Made by a program: the position numbers and the translations under genes
The notes under the pieces: generated by a model
Database searches by the model: none
What the model saw: only the letters and a program-made list of their open reading frames with translations
Told to the model about the DNA's origin: nothing
Assembly: GCA_036768485.1 (NCBI GenBank)
Contig: JAVLUZ010000151.1
Span: 1,201,885-1,265,884 of the forward strand
Source: Mermis nigrescens
Lineage: Eukaryota; Nematoda; Enoplea; Mermithida; Mermithidae
Direction of reading: 5' to 3'
DNA length: 64,000 nucleotides
Shown here: in pieces, positions 37,482 to 47,270 of the stretch
Position numbering within the stretch: the stretch's first letter is position 1
Layout of the letters: every line of letters begins with the position of its first letter

Positions 37482-38859
37482 GTACATACAGGCCCGTATA
37501 TAGGGGGGGGGCGTAGGAAATATAATTTTTGAGACACGAAAAATTCCCGAAATAGGTCTAAAACACTAACAAAACATGTCTTAGCGCACTTTTGAGCTAG
37601 TAAAATCAACGTACTTTCGAGCTAGTAAAATCAAAATTTGCGGCGTTTCACGCCGGATTTATCGTTTATCTATAGTTTTTGTCTTCTAGCCGGCCCAAAA
37701 CCGCTCAAATTTATGTTAGACATGTATAGCAAGTCAAATTTTTCGGCGCTTCGCGCCGATTCATTTTCTGTATTGTTTTACTTTGTAAATCACAAAGATT
37801 AAATACAAAGACAAAAGTTAGGAAACTATTCGTCTATGCGTTTAAACGATAGATTAAGTGCAATATAAGTATAGTATAAAGTGGAAATTTTTGATTTTCT
37901 TAAATTTTTCTTCACCATTGCATAGAGCTCATTGATATACGCTCAAAAATGCCCTTCTTTTTGCCCATGCCCTAATAAATCTCGAGATGTACGACTCTAA
38001 ATTTTCGCCCCTGCGCGAATCAAATCCTTGATACGGGCCTGTGTACATAGCATACAAAAAATTATATCATAAGACATTACAGTATTTGAGACCAACAAAA
38101 ATTTAAATGAAATTCCGTGAAGTAAATAAGTGAGAAATAATACATTAAAGACATCAAGATTTCTCATCAACACAACACATTGATGTTAATACTCGAGTCA
38201 CATACTTTAAGCATTTAAATTTATTCTTACCTAAGTAGCTATGCCTATCAATCAGTTTATCATTATTCCAAATCGTTACTTAAGCTCGTACTTATTACTA
38301 AATTAGATATCCAAAATTTACCTTTCTCATTGTTTATATTTAAGCACTAAAAACTGGCCTGTATTAAATGGAGGGGCAGGTCGCATCATCTTTACCTTAA
38401 ACATTCATCTTTAAAATTCTCAGTCATTTTCTGCATAATTCTTTTTCATTACGACCCACCGAAATTGAGTACAAAGACAAAAGAATGGAAAAACTTCCTG
38501 AGTCGAGCTTTGAACGGACATTGAGAGATCAGTCGTATTTGCAAATAGCTCATAAATAGATTTCTCGTATAATTTTATTATTCCAGATTTTTCTAGTCCA
38601 TTTTGTAGAGCTCATCGAGAAGTGCTAAAAAATCCAATTATTTTTGCCTAACTCTCAACGGTCCTAGACACAATCATTATATATTAAATAAGACAAAATT
38701 GTAGTTACCATGCACCGCAATCCAGTCGTCTAGGCTTTCGCCGGGAGGTAGCAAAACAGCATGCCTCAGGTCAATTCCAGCATTAAGAGTTTTTTCAGCC
38801 TGCTTGTGCAGATTGTATCTAAGAGTACCGGCTGGGAATCGCTTCTTCGGTCGAAAAGT
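25082..38859 (-). CDS. MOB3: MOB kinase activator 3 (MOB3), nearly complete gene
   Basis: MOB proteins are small adaptors that bind and regulate NDR/LATS or MST-type kinases. Exons on the minus strand are 38859-38709, 37232-37139, 37052-36919, 30680-30565 and 27982-27896; a short last exon may be 25120-25082. All phases close, giving 194 core residues against about 216 in the family. The class signature is MOB3 rather than MOB1: [28 protein letters not shown] and PFPKTF. The zinc ligands are present: CTERSC for C-x4-C and HVYIHH for the two histidines. The first coding exon, expected to encode only about 20 residues ending just before TFRPKKRF, was not found. Introns reach 6 kb because of transposons. 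Confidence 0.92.
26027..26388 (+). repeat. Family G repeat
   Basis: It begins GCACATGGGGGGATGAGGGGG and contains AAGGGTCAGCCTGACAGGTACTG. It ends CCTGACCTTGTGCACCTAT. Copies are at about 21050-21347, 61424-61767 and 61785-62150. Confidence 0.55.
27141..27799 (-). mobile_element. B4, family B hAT-like element in MOB3 intron
   Basis: The ends are CCCCGTATCCAGG and CTGGATAAGGGCCTG. The flanks are TATGTATG and TATGTATT. It holds three GCGAAGC-type hairpins (near 27410-27422, 27510 and 27670). It is related to the element at 43107-43720. Confidence 0.75.
27896..27982 (-). CDS. MOB3: MOB3 exon ([15 protein letters not shown]...ELEPL)
   Basis: These 29 codons match the last helix block of MOB3 almost exactly ([15 protein letters not shown] then VDPSELEPL). 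The acceptor is ACTTCAG and the donor is CCATTG/GTAAGT, phase 0. About a dozen residues of tail should follow. Confidence 0.93.
28434..30455 (+). mobile_element. D7, family D element split by a long F element
   Basis: The outer ends are CACGCTTTTTTGTATTTGG and CTTGTACAAAAAAACACTG. The target duplication CATAGTTG is perfect (28426-28433 and 30456-30463). The D body resumes co-linearly (TTTTAAGACGATT / ACGATTCTTATTG) around the insertion at 28664-30257. Confidence 0.82.
28664..30257 (-). mobile_element. Long family F element 1, nested in D7
   Basis: This insertion is about 1.6 kb, with the family F head (GGGAGTAATACCCTC, CACAGTGACTTGAGTC-like) at its right and a tail near 28670. The flanks are ACGATTAA and ACGATTCT. 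It includes a roughly 200-bp unit repeated about three times (29440-30060). It is homologous, in inverted orientation, to 33516-34960. Confidence 0.72.
30565..30680 (-). CDS. MOB3: MOB3 exon with zinc-binding histidines
   Basis: It encodes [13 protein letters not shown] and [17 protein letters not shown], including the second zinc-ligand pair. The acceptor is ATATTTCAG and the donor is GGAGGA/GTAAGT. It is flanked on both sides by inverted copies of a long family F repeat. Confidence 0.93.
31220..31785 (+). repeat. Family S repeat interrupted by a family A MITE
   Basis: The left part is 31220-31320 and the right part resumes at 31585. It matches about 1213-1503 (AAAAACTGGTATAAGTGCT-type block and a CATATCTGGTC end). 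The uninterrupted copy confirms the insertion site. Confidence 0.6.
31321..31584 (+). mobile_element. Family A MITE with perfect duplication ATCAGCAC
   Basis: The ends are CATGGGTGGGCG and CACGCCCAGGTATG. The duplications are at 31313-31320 and 31585-31592. It lies in MOB3 intronic DNA. Confidence 0.85.
32905..33210 (+). repeat. Degenerate tandem repeat, about 120-140 bp unit
   Basis: The unit carries TTACGAATCTGACTGT, then TACACCCAGTAGTTGTG, then AAGTTTGCACT. It occurs at about 32921, 33040 and 33179, and continues at 35505-35660 after element P1. P1 therefore inserted into a unit of this array. Confidence 0.6.
33219..35504 (+). mobile_element. P1, 2.3-kb hAT-like element with perfect 17-bp TIRs
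   Basis: The TIRs are CAGTGATCGGACCGAGG and its exact reverse complement. The duplication CACCCAGT is perfect (33211-33218 and 35505-35512). CTCGGC/GAGGCC hexamer arrays follow each TIR. The interior is occupied by a long family F element. No transposase ORF is visible. Confidence 0.88.
33516..34960 (+). mobile_element. Long family F element 2, nested in P1
   Basis: The head GGGCGGGGTGAGGGAGGG and CAAGTCACTGTCAGACG block and the tail GACCTTGGGAAACTATG match F1. The interior runs co-linear and inverted to 28664-30257 (for example GCAAGAGTAAATGGACAAAC at about 33706 against its complement near 30060). No clear target duplication is seen. Confidence 0.7.
36919..37052 (-). CDS. MOB3: MOB3 exon (YEYLWRDD...FPVDP)
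   Basis: It encodes [34 protein letters not shown] and ESLFPVDP. It is co-linear with the middle of the MOB fold. Splice sites are CTATATTTAG and CCTG/GTATAA. Confidence 0.93.
37139..37232 (-). CDS. MOB3: MOB3 exon with zinc-binding cysteines
   Basis: It encodes [14 protein letters not shown] and [12 protein letters not shown], the first zinc-ligand pair. It is separated from the next exon by an 86-nt intron, the only compact one in the gene. Splice sites are GCCTTTTTAG and TCAAA/GTATGT. Confidence 0.92.
37387..37473. repeat. TA microsatellite
   Basis: About 87 bp of uninterrupted TA dinucleotides in MOB3 intronic DNA, directly beside the target duplication of B3. The apparent IYIYIY protein here is an artefact of the repeat. 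Confidence 0.97.
37489..38041 (+). mobile_element. B3, family B hAT-like element with perfect ends
   Basis: The TIRs are CAGGCCCGTAT and ATACGGGCCTG. The duplication TGTACATA is identical at 37481-37488 and 38042-38049. It holds GGCGCTTCGCGCC at 37745-37757. This is the best-preserved family B copy for defining its ends. Confidence 0.88.
38709..38859 (-). CDS. MOB3: MOB3 exon (TFRPKKRF...DDWIAVH)
   Basis: This is the N-terminal conserved block TFRPK--F--GT---LHK. It is followed by [18 protein letters not shown]. The acceptor is CCATGTAG and the donor is GCATG/GTAACT. The phase-0 start implies at least one more upstream coding exon. Confidence 0.9.
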
Positions 38860-39130
38860 CTACATGGCAAAAATTATACTGCTGTAACGACTTAGTTGTG
38901 TTTCGCAAAAATGCGACAAAAAATAAATTTTGACTTTAAGCGATACGACTCTATGCAAACAAATGCTTCTAAATAAATCGTAAGAACCATTCAGATGATA
39001 ATACATCAGCTCCTAGAATATCTGTAAGTAGGTAAAATTGAATAGACCTTCATTGTGAATTCTTGATATGTATATATAGCCAAGCCAGGTCCATATTCGG
39101 GAGTTAGGCAATAGAGGGGAGGGGCGGGCG

Positions 39131-39849
39131 CAGTGTTTTTTTTGTACAAGGTCCGTTTGTACATGTACAAAGATGGTCCCCAAACGTCTTTGTAAATTTT
39201 GTACATGCAAATTTTTGTGTAGGTACTATAATATAGTACAGTAGCGATTTTAGTGTGGTGAAACAGGGTTTTCGATCTTTGGTAGTGTATTTTAGCTTAT
39301 TTCTGGGTTTCTGATGCCAAAAATTACTAAAAATTGTCCCAAAACGGCGCGAAGCGCCAAAAAATTTGACACTTTTCCATTCTAAATGCAAATTCTGCCA
39401 TTTCAAAGATATGTAGGACGAACAATTACTCATCGCGCTGAGAATTTTTGGGAATTTTACACCTTTTTACAGTTTTTGTCTTCCCAAAAATCTTTGTACA
39501 TTTTGTACACACAAATTTTTGGGTACTATAATATAGTACAGTAGCGATTTTAGTGTGGTAGTATATTTTAGCTAATTTCTGGGTCTCTAAGGGCAAAAAT
39601 CACTAAGAATTGTCTTAAAACGGCGGCCGAAAAATTTGACATTTTTCCTTTTGAAATGCAATTTCTGCCATTATAAAGATATATAAAACACACAATTACT
39701 CATTTCGGCGCGAAACGCCGAAAATGTTTGCGAATTACAGACCTTTCTTGCAATTTTTGTCTTCCCAAAAATCTTTGTACGTGTACAAAGACGGTCCCGA
39801 AAAGTCTTTGTACATCGGGAAAAATCTTTGCCGAGTACAAAAAAACACG
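39131..39849 (-). mobile_element. D4, family D element
   Basis: The left end is CAGTGTTTTTTTTGTACAAGG and the right end is GTACAAAAAAACACG. The duplication GGCGGGCG is at 39123-39130 and 39850-39857. It sits inside a family C-like repeat that resumes at GACCGAACACAAATTGGTC. Confidence 0.8.
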
Positions 39850-40927
39850 GGCGGGCGGACCGAACACAAATTGGTCTATATATCGGAAAATTTGTCAGAA
39901 TAGCTTGCAAAAACCGCATTTTTCGAAATATTCTATCCATTAGGATCATAAAATTTGAACTTTTCGAGAAAAAATTTCCTTACCAAAAGTTTATAAAAAG
40001 TCTCGTTTTTTGGTCACACTCAGCGGAAATTATGAAGATACTTAACATCTAGCGGAAAATTTGAAAATTTTACATCGAATTCATGCAATTTTTTCATTCG
40101 GATGAAAAAATGCAAAGTTATGACGAATAATCATGAATGCGCAAAATCCACAATTTTCTGAAAAATTCAAATTACTGCATGAAAATCGGGAATGCATAAA
40201 AAATCACAACTTTCAGTAGAAAGTAAAGCTGAGTGGAGCGCAACCCATTCCGCTTTTACGCGTACAATTAGGAACATATGTACATGTTAATTGTACGCAC
40301 CTTCGCCTTGTTTAGACGTAGAAATTCAAAAAATGCTGACGGCATCCCGTAAACAAACCATGAACATCGTAAGGGTTGAATAAAGCAAAAATAGAAGGAA
40401 CCTAAAAAGACAATTCAAAATAATGGAGGATCCCAGCCCCGGTTTCGGCCCCAGGCCCGGACAGGCTCAACCCGGGCCGGGGCTAAAACATTTGTGGCTA
40501 AAAGTAAAAATTTCCGGATTTCTTTTAAAATCCTCTGGATTTCAGTTTTTCTTTAAAATATACATAATTTCTGAGTAGCTGTTTATTCGGTTGGTTAAGC
40601 TAGCTCAGAATAAGCAAGCGAAATCGGATAACACATAAATTTTATTTTCTTCTATTTGAATAAATTTGTTTTATAAATTCTGTGCTCTCTTACTCTACTC
40701 GGTGCTTTAGACTTCATCACAGTTCAGACTAAAACTGGCGCACAATTAATCAAATTAAACATAAAAACCCATTTTATCAGTAAATGCTTGTTCTGATTGA
40801 ATTTTCTTCGGATAAATTGATCTTTACATTAAATGAGCCACGTAACATGGCATAAAAATTTTATTCATGTTAGAAACTGACAGCGTTTATTTAGCACTTG
40901 GATAACTCATTTGGATATTCTACCAAC

Positions 40928-41675
40928 CAGCGTTTTTTTTGTACAAGGTCCGTTTGTAAATGTACAAAGATGGTCCACAAAAGTCTTTGTACATTTTGTA
41001 CATGCAAATTTTTGTGTACTCTAACATAGTACAGTAGCGATTTTAGTGTGATAAAACAGGGTTTCCGATCTTTGGTAGTGTATTTTAGCTAATTTCTGGG
41101 TTTCTGACGCCAAAAATTACTGAAAATTGTCTCAAAACGGCGCGTAGCGCCGAAAAATTTGACATTTTTCCATTCTAAATGCCAATTCTGTCATTTTGAA
41201 GATATATAGGACGAATGATACTCATTTCGGCGCGAAGCGCCGAAAAGTTTTCGGAATTTTACACCTTTTCACAGTTTTTGTCTTCTCGAAAATCTTTGTA
41301 CATGTTGAAGACAGAAATTTTGGAGTACTTTAATATGGTACAGCCGCGATTTTAGTGTGATAAATACAGAGTTGTTCGACTTTTGGTAGTGTATTTTAGC
41401 AAATTTCTGGGTCTCTAAGGGCAAAAATCACTAAGAATCGCCTTAAAACGGCAAAACGGCAACGCCGAAAAATTTGACATTTTTCCTTTTGGAATGCAAT
41501 TTCTGCCATTATAAAGATATACAGAATACACAATTACTCAATCCGAAAATTTTTGCGAATTTCACACTTTTTTGCAATTTTTGTCTTCCCAAAAATCTTT
41601 GTACATGTACAAAGACGGTCCCGAAAAGTCTTTGTACATCAAGAAAAATCTTTGCCGAATACAAAAAAAACGGTG
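40928..41675 (-). mobile_element. D5, family D element
   Basis: The ends are CAGCGTTTTTTTTGTACAAGG and ATACAAAAAAAACGGTG. The duplication CTACCAAC is perfect (40920-40927 and 41676-41683). The interior is two related halves, each with a GGCGC(GAA/GTA)GCGCC hairpin. Confidence 0.85.
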
Positions 41676-41683
41676 CTACCAAC

Positions 41684-43098
41684 TAAACAAACAAAAAAAA
41701 CAAAGGATTTATTGTTACGTCCAAGAAAAAACACGTGATAATAATAATGACACAGCCATATGATGAAAAAAACACAATGCATAATAAATGACTCAAACGA
41801 GACAACATATATATATGGCCACAACGACAGCAATAACTTGAAAATTCCTGTACAATTATTTAAGTTCCCAAAATCGCTTGACAGTCTAGTCACGAACTTC
41901 TAAAAATTTGTTTAATTGACACATTTGAAATTTTGCACTATGAATATAGCATTCATTTATAATTTACGGCTTCAGCATTAGTGCATCATTAATACTTTTG
42001 AACACATTTTTTTCTTCTATATTTTCAAAATTTTGTACAAGCTCTTCCTTACCTGTAATAGAAAATCCCTCAAATAAACCCCTTCTTCGCACTTATAATA
42101 AATAATAAGCAAACACTAATGCATAAAGTACCATTAATGATCTTAAGACCAGCATGCATTAGTTCCCGACTCCTGCAGAAAGTCGGCCTTGGGACATCTC
42201 TATTTCACATGATAACAGATTTACAGAACCCACTGGCACTGATAAACACCAGAATTTATATGTGGGTACGAAATGGTCAGGCAATTTTCAAACTCTACAT
42301 TTTAACCTCATAAATTATGCTATTCACAATTTCGCAAAGTATGTAGGCTTCGTTCCGAATTTTTACCAATATGATTTTCATTTTTTCGCAATGTTAAGCT
42401 AGATTTCGCTCTTCCTAATTGAAATTTCGTATTTATGGCCAACACTGTAAATCAAAAGGATAGATACTTATATATACAGAATAGACTAGTAATCCTTATG
42501 ACGTATTCAGCAAAAAGTAATCGCAGAACACGGTTCCAAACAAGACATCCTAAAGTCAAGCAAACAAAACAAACTAATTTTATTCACTGAGCTGAAAAAA
42601 CAAAGGTTTATGCCAATACCTAAGTAAAAAAGTGATAAAAGAAAAATGTAAACATTAAAACGTTACGGATAAAAAAACGTAAAATACCTACATATATATG
42701 GCACTTTTTCATAACGCCCCTAGATTGAGTAAGTATTTAAGATCAATTTTTTAAATCTATTCAGAAAATATGCCTATTTGATGGTACAATTTAGGTAACT
42801 TAGTTAAAAAATATGCTTTCAGGTAGGTACCCACGTGGTCTTAAAACCAACATGGAAAAAATTATCACTGAACACCATCCGTCCATTTCTCCAAAATTCA
42901 AGATTTGTCGTAAATGTTTCCTTTTCAGCTGTATAGCAAATGCAGATGATAAAAGATCTGTGAAAGTTTCACATCATTTTTATTACAACTGTCACTCTTA
43001 AGTAATATGCAACGCAACAGGAAAACAGGTGGGCGTGCAGGGTCTGACAACCAGTGGGTCTTAAACCCCAAAATGACCATTTTAGGCCAAAATTAACC
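41684..43098. other. No recognisable feature
   Basis: This is AT-rich DNA with short open frames only. I found no exon signature, no repeat family member and no RNA gene. An upstream MOB3 first exon or promoter could lie here or between 38.9 and 40.9 kb unnoticed. Confidence 0.5.
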
Positions 43099-43106
43099 CT
43101 CCAGAG

Positions 43107-43720
43107 CAGGGGCGTAACCAGGATTTTATTTCGGGGTGCCCAAAATTTTTGAAGTTTTTTATCTCGGGAACCATCAAAAGATACGCGAAAATAATGTCAT
43201 TTTTGAGCGTTTCTTGACGAGATCTATGCCATGGTGAAGTAAAAAATTTTTGAACAAATTCAAAAATTTACTTGCTTGATTTCCAACTTAAATATCAAAA
43301 CTTCATCTGAACCTATCGGTATGACTAATTTCTCAATATCAAGTTAAAACTTGACTCCAAAACATGTCGAAATTCTTTTCTTTGCGTTCAATTTTGCGGT
43401 TTTGTAAAGGAAGCTAAAGCAGAAAATAATAAATCGGCGCGAAGCGCCGAAAATTTTCAAAATATTCGCTATATTTAAGTAAAAAATCTGGGCTTCTAAG
43501 GTAAGAACAAAGATAGAAAATAAGAAATCCGGCGCGAAGCGCCAGAAAAATTTGAGTTTAGAAGCTCATAAGTGTACTAAAAACGCATTTTGGCTGTCCT
43601 TTTAGTAGACTTTGAGAATTTTTGATTTTTTCCTTTGGGGGACCCTTGTAAAAAATGAAAATATTTCTTCATTTCGGGGGGGCGGCCCCTTCCCCCATTC
43701 CCCGGCTGATTAAGCCCCTG
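43107..43720 (-). mobile_element. B5, family B-related hAT-like element
   Basis: The ends are CAGGGGCGTAACCAGG and TTAAGCCCCTG. The flanks are CTCCAGAG (43099-43106) and CTCCAGAC (43721-43728). It contains two GGCGCGAAGCGCC hairpins at about 43436-43448 and 43531-43543. Confidence 0.8.
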
Positions 43721-43751
43721 CTCCAGACCCCCAACTTTAGAGGCGCCCACC

Positions 43752-44205
43752 CATACATTCCCATAGTAAGGTGTGGAGGGGGTATTACTCCCACCTCAGG
43801 GTCCGAGACTTGAATCACTGTCGGACGATTTTGAGCTATCAAACATTTTCTGCATGATTTTTGGGTATAAAAGCAGCAGAGATACTAAAATTTTTCGGCG
43901 CTTCGCGCCGACTAATACATTTCGTTTTTGTTTACGCATAAAATACCTAGAATGAACTAAAATGATCTGAAAAATCTAAATTTTTGATGAATTCCTATGT
44001 TTTTTTCTTACAAAAGCAACGAAACTAGTCAGAATGGTACAAAAAGTAGTTACAAATGCAGTTTTTTACATTCAAACATGCTAGATATATAGGACGTTTT
44101 AGCCATTTTTCATATTTGACCTGCAAAAAAGGCTAGACTCTAAATTTAGTGGCCCTAAATTTTGGGATTTCACCCCCCCTGGACTTTCGACCTTGAGAAA
44201 CTATG
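43752..44205 (+). mobile_element. F2, first of two adjacent family F elements
   Basis: It starts CATACATTCCCATAG and ends AACTATG. It is flanked by CGCCCACC at 43744-43751 and 44206-44213; the second flank is shared with F3. A hairpin lies at 43897-43909. Confidence 0.85.
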
Positions 44206-44213
44206 CGCCCACC

Positions 44214-44651
44214 CACACGTTCCCATAGGGCAGTGAGCGGGGATTACCCACACCTCAGGGTCCGAGACTTGAATCACTGTTGGACGATTTTGAGCTATCA
44301 AACATTTTCTGCTTGATTTTTGGGTACAAAATCAGCGAAGATATTAAAATTTTTTGGTGCTTCGCGCCGACTAATACATTTAAGTTTTGTTTACCCATAG
44401 ATACCTAGAATGAACTTAAAATGATCTGAAAAGTCAAAATTTTCCATGATATTTTTCAATTACAAAAGTGACGAAATTAGTCAGAATGAGACAAAAAGTA
44501 GTTAAAAATGCAGTTTTTCACATTAAAACATGCTATATAGGATGTTTTAGCCATATTTCATATTTGACCTGCAAAGAAGGCTAGACTCTAAATTTAGTGG
44601 TCCTAAATTTTGGGATTTCACCCCCTTGAACTTTCGACCTATAGAACTATG
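44214..44651 (+). mobile_element. F3, second of two adjacent family F elements
   Basis: It starts CACACGTTCCCATAGGG and ends AACTATG. The flanks are CGCCCACC (shared with F2) and CGCTCACC at 44652-44659. Confidence 0.82.
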
Positions 44652-45182
44652 CGCTCACCTATGACAGGAAGAATTGGGTTCAGAAGTAAATTGCTCGTAC
44701 ACCAGCACACAATAGATGGACGAATGAATAAAATATTTATTCTCAAAACGATGTTAAGAATAGACCAGCAAGCAAAAAATGTCACATCAAGTCAAGATGA
44801 TTGCACAAACGTCTTGACGAAAAAGAGTACAAATGGCTACGAGCTATATCAAACAAAGAGGATACACAAATAGCAATCAACGATGTGACAATGGGCGAGA
44901 AGAAAAACGGAAATAAATGCTACATGATAAAATATAAAAACACATAAACTAGCATGATACTAAAAGCGATAAAAAATGTAACATTATAATTAATTCAGTA
45001 TTTTTAACCTCCTAAAACTGATTTCAAACTAAATTTCTTGACGAAACTCCCGGGCCGGTTTTCCTGGGTGCTGAAAAATCGCCGTGCTTTTCCTAGGTCC
45101 CGGATTCCCGGGTTAGTGGCCACCCTGCACGTATCAAATTATTAACGGTTTATCTTGTATTGATGCTAATGCATTTTTCATT

Positions 45183-45392
45183 TTCAGTTTCAAGATCACT
45201 CAAGCTGCAAATCGTTACAAACTCACGTTACCAGTTGTTCGTTCCAATGCTCTTCTCAATGACTTTTCCCAAAGATATTTAAAAATTTGGAACAAGTTAC
45301 CTGATGATGTGATCGCTTTTCCTAATGTTGGTTCGTTCAAAAAAGAGCTGCTAAACATTGATTTTACAATTTTATTGACGGGGCTTACCTAG
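45183..45392 (+). pseudogene. CR1/L2-like reverse transcriptase, 3' fragment
   Basis: The open frame reads ITQAANRYKLTLPVVRSNA, then RYLKIWNKLPDDVIAF and GSFKKELL, ending at TAG (45390). The xWNxLPxxV...SFKxxL pattern is the standard C-terminus of CR1/L2/Jockey-type ORF2. Everything upstream (endonuclease, RT core) is missing, as in 5'-truncated LINE copies. A CATTTTCATTTTCAG stretch just before it looks like an acceptor but is probably chance. Confidence 0.7.
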
Positions 45393-45409
45393 TTGTATCA
45401 CAATCCGTG

Positions 45410-46130
45410 CAGTATTTTTTTCACAAGGTCCGTTTGTACATGTACAAAGATGGTCCCCAAAAGTCTGCACATTTTGTACATGCAATTTTTTGTGTACTAT
45501 ATAGTACAAAAAGCGATTTTAGTGTAGTAAAACAGGCTTTACTGTCTTTGGTAGTGTATATTAGCGAATTTCTGGGTTTCCCACGCCAAAAATTACTAAA
45601 AATTGTCTCAAAACGGCGTTGACATTTTTCCATTCTAAATGCAAATTCTGCCATTTTAAAGATCTATAGGACAAACAATCACTCATTTCGGCGCGAAGCG
45701 CCGAAAATTTCTGGGACTTTGACACCTTTTTACAGTTTTTGTCTTCCCAAGAAATTTTGTAAATTTTGTACACCCAAATTTGTGGGTACTATAATATTGT
45801 ACATTAGCGATTTCAGTGTGGTAAAAACAGAGTTGTTCGACTTTTGGTAGTGTATTTTAGCTAATTTCTAGGTCTCTAAGGGCAAAAATCACTAAAAACG
45901 TCTTAAACGGCGCAGCGCCGAAAAATTGACATTTTCCCATTTAAAATGCAATTCCTGCCATTATAAACATATATAAAACGCACAATTACTCATTTCGGCG
46001 CAAAGCGCCAAAAATTCTTACGAATTCCAGATCTTTTTTGTGATTTTTGTCTTCCCAAAAAACTTTGTTCATGTACAAAGACGGTCCCGAAAAGTCTTGA
46101 AAAATCTTTGCCGAATAAAAAAAAACAGTG
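45410..46130 (-). mobile_element. D6, family D element
   Basis: It begins CAGTATTTTTTTCACAAGG and ends AATAAAAAAAAACAGTG. The duplication is poor (AATCCGTG against ACTCAGTG), so it is older. It has three or four GGCGC hairpins, including 45690-45702. Confidence 0.72.
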
Positions 46131-46266
46131 ACTCAGTGATCTGTATGTCTTTTTATTCAGTCGCTGTTTTATTATATTTTGTGTTTTACCAAATTTTGTG
46201 TATTTCTCTGGACAATAAATATTTTCTTATCTCGTCTTGCCCTGTTCTTGTCTATGTAATTGCCAC

Positions 46267-46770
46267 GGCATTCGTGTAGCTGGTTCACATATGTACTAAT
46301 ATAGTCATACCATAAGGGCGTATGTGTGCAGTCGGTAGCATCTGAGGAAACGAGAGAAAGTTGCTGGCAGTCGGATTCGAAACGTAGACCTCTTGCTCCA
46401 AAGTCAAACCATAACCAATCGACTAACGCTGGTTAATTTCGATAAAGATTGCAAGGTATTCGTAATGTTTTGCTGGTTTACCAGCTGATTAGGCTTAGGC
46501 TTGGTATCATGGACTGACCAAAATGTTGGTGCCAGCGTTAAAAATGAGCCTAAGTAATGGAATGCAACTCGCGTCGCTCGCACGCTGGCACCAACATTTT
46601 GGTCAGTCACATGAATCTACTGAAAAAATCCGAGAACTGCCTTATTTGTTTTCACCTTGACTCAAATCAAACCAGTGAGGTGCAGCTTTCACCGAATACT
46701 ACTTGTTGTATACGTACCTATAACGTGGCTATCTCAATACATATATATGTGAACCAGCTACAGCAATGCC
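46267..46770 (-). mobile_element. K1, TIR element with tRNA-like segment
   Basis: The ends GGCATTCGTGTAGCTGG and CCAGCTACAGCAATGCC are inverted repeats of about 30 bp. It is the same family as K2 but half of the central palindrome is deleted. The flanks are only roughly similar (ATTGCCAC and ATAGCCAC with a 1-nt offset). A tRNA-like block lies on the minus strand at 46363-46434. Confidence 0.78.
46363..46434 (-). ncRNA. tRNA-like Pol III promoter segment in K1
   Basis: The minus strand has an A-box-like TTAGTCGATTGG and a B-box-like GTTTCGAATCC at tRNA-like spacing. Acceptor and T stems do not pair well, so it is tRNA-derived rather than a functional tRNA. The same segment recurs at 47367-47440 in K2. 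Confidence 0.5.
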
Positions 46771-47160
46771 AATAGCCACAATATTATTCACAATAATCTC
46801 TTGCCTTCTGAAGATTTTTGTAAGTGTTATGGTCATTCGCGTACTAGAAATGCATTTGCAAATCAGATCTATTTAGAAAAATTTCGACTTGATTGTAAAA
46901 AGTATTGTTTTGCTACTAGATCAGCTAGAATTTGGAACGATCTTCCACAATATATTCGAAGTTCTCCAAATGTTGAGACATATAAAAGAAATTTGAAAAA
47001 GGTTGATTTCGGGAATTTTTTTGATAGGGCACACGTGAGCGCAATCTATTTGCCCGTGTGTCCAGGACATTTCGCATTTTATTTTATTTTCCTTGCGACT
47101 TTCGTTTTACCCTTGTTTTTTTCCGAATAAAGTATTAGTATTAGTAGGTATTAGTACTAG
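46771..47160 (+). pseudogene. CR1/L2-like reverse transcriptase, 3' fragment with TTAG-type tail
   Basis: The frame runs HNIIHNNLLPSEDF, RSARIWNDLPQYIRSS and ETYKRNLKK, with stop at 47128-47130. The pattern is the ORF2 C-terminus. It overlaps AATAAA (47125-47130) and ends in a TATTAG/TAG microsatellite tail to about 47158, a typical LINE 3' end. It lies between the two K elements. The tail differs from the full-length LINE at 48 kb, so it is a different family. Confidence 0.75.
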
Positions 47161-47270
47161 AAGAAGTCGGAGCGAATAGCGGAATTTTTCAGGTGTATTC
47201 TCAAAAAATCGTCGCTGAACAGCGTTACGCAACTGCATAGCTCCATGTCGAAAAATTTATAATCTTTCTC

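Noticed and set aside
37208..37609. 133-codon frame with long IYIYIY run
   Set aside because: Direct translation of the TA microsatellite and part of B3; no conserved protein features.
39013..39433. Frames with MHVQNLQRR / [16 protein letters not shown] peptides that recur at 17, 28, 41, 45 and 46 kb
   Set aside because: They are translations of the palindromic GTACATGTACAAAG units of family D, not protein repeats.
45040..45127. CCCGGG-rich block ending GGCCACCCTG as a complete hAT element
   Set aside because: It looks like one hAT terminus (CAGGGTGGCCAC on the minus strand) but I could not find the partner end or a target duplication.
45176..45187. CATTTTCATTTTCAG as a splice acceptor creating a host exon
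   Set aside because: What follows is clearly a degraded LINE ORF2 C-terminus ending in a stop, so the match is taken as chance.
40928..46130. Regularly recurring TTTGTACATGTACAAAG palindromes resembling a CRISPR-type array
   Set aside because: Spacing is irregular, there are no unique spacers of constant length, and each set lies inside a family D element of a eukaryotic genome.
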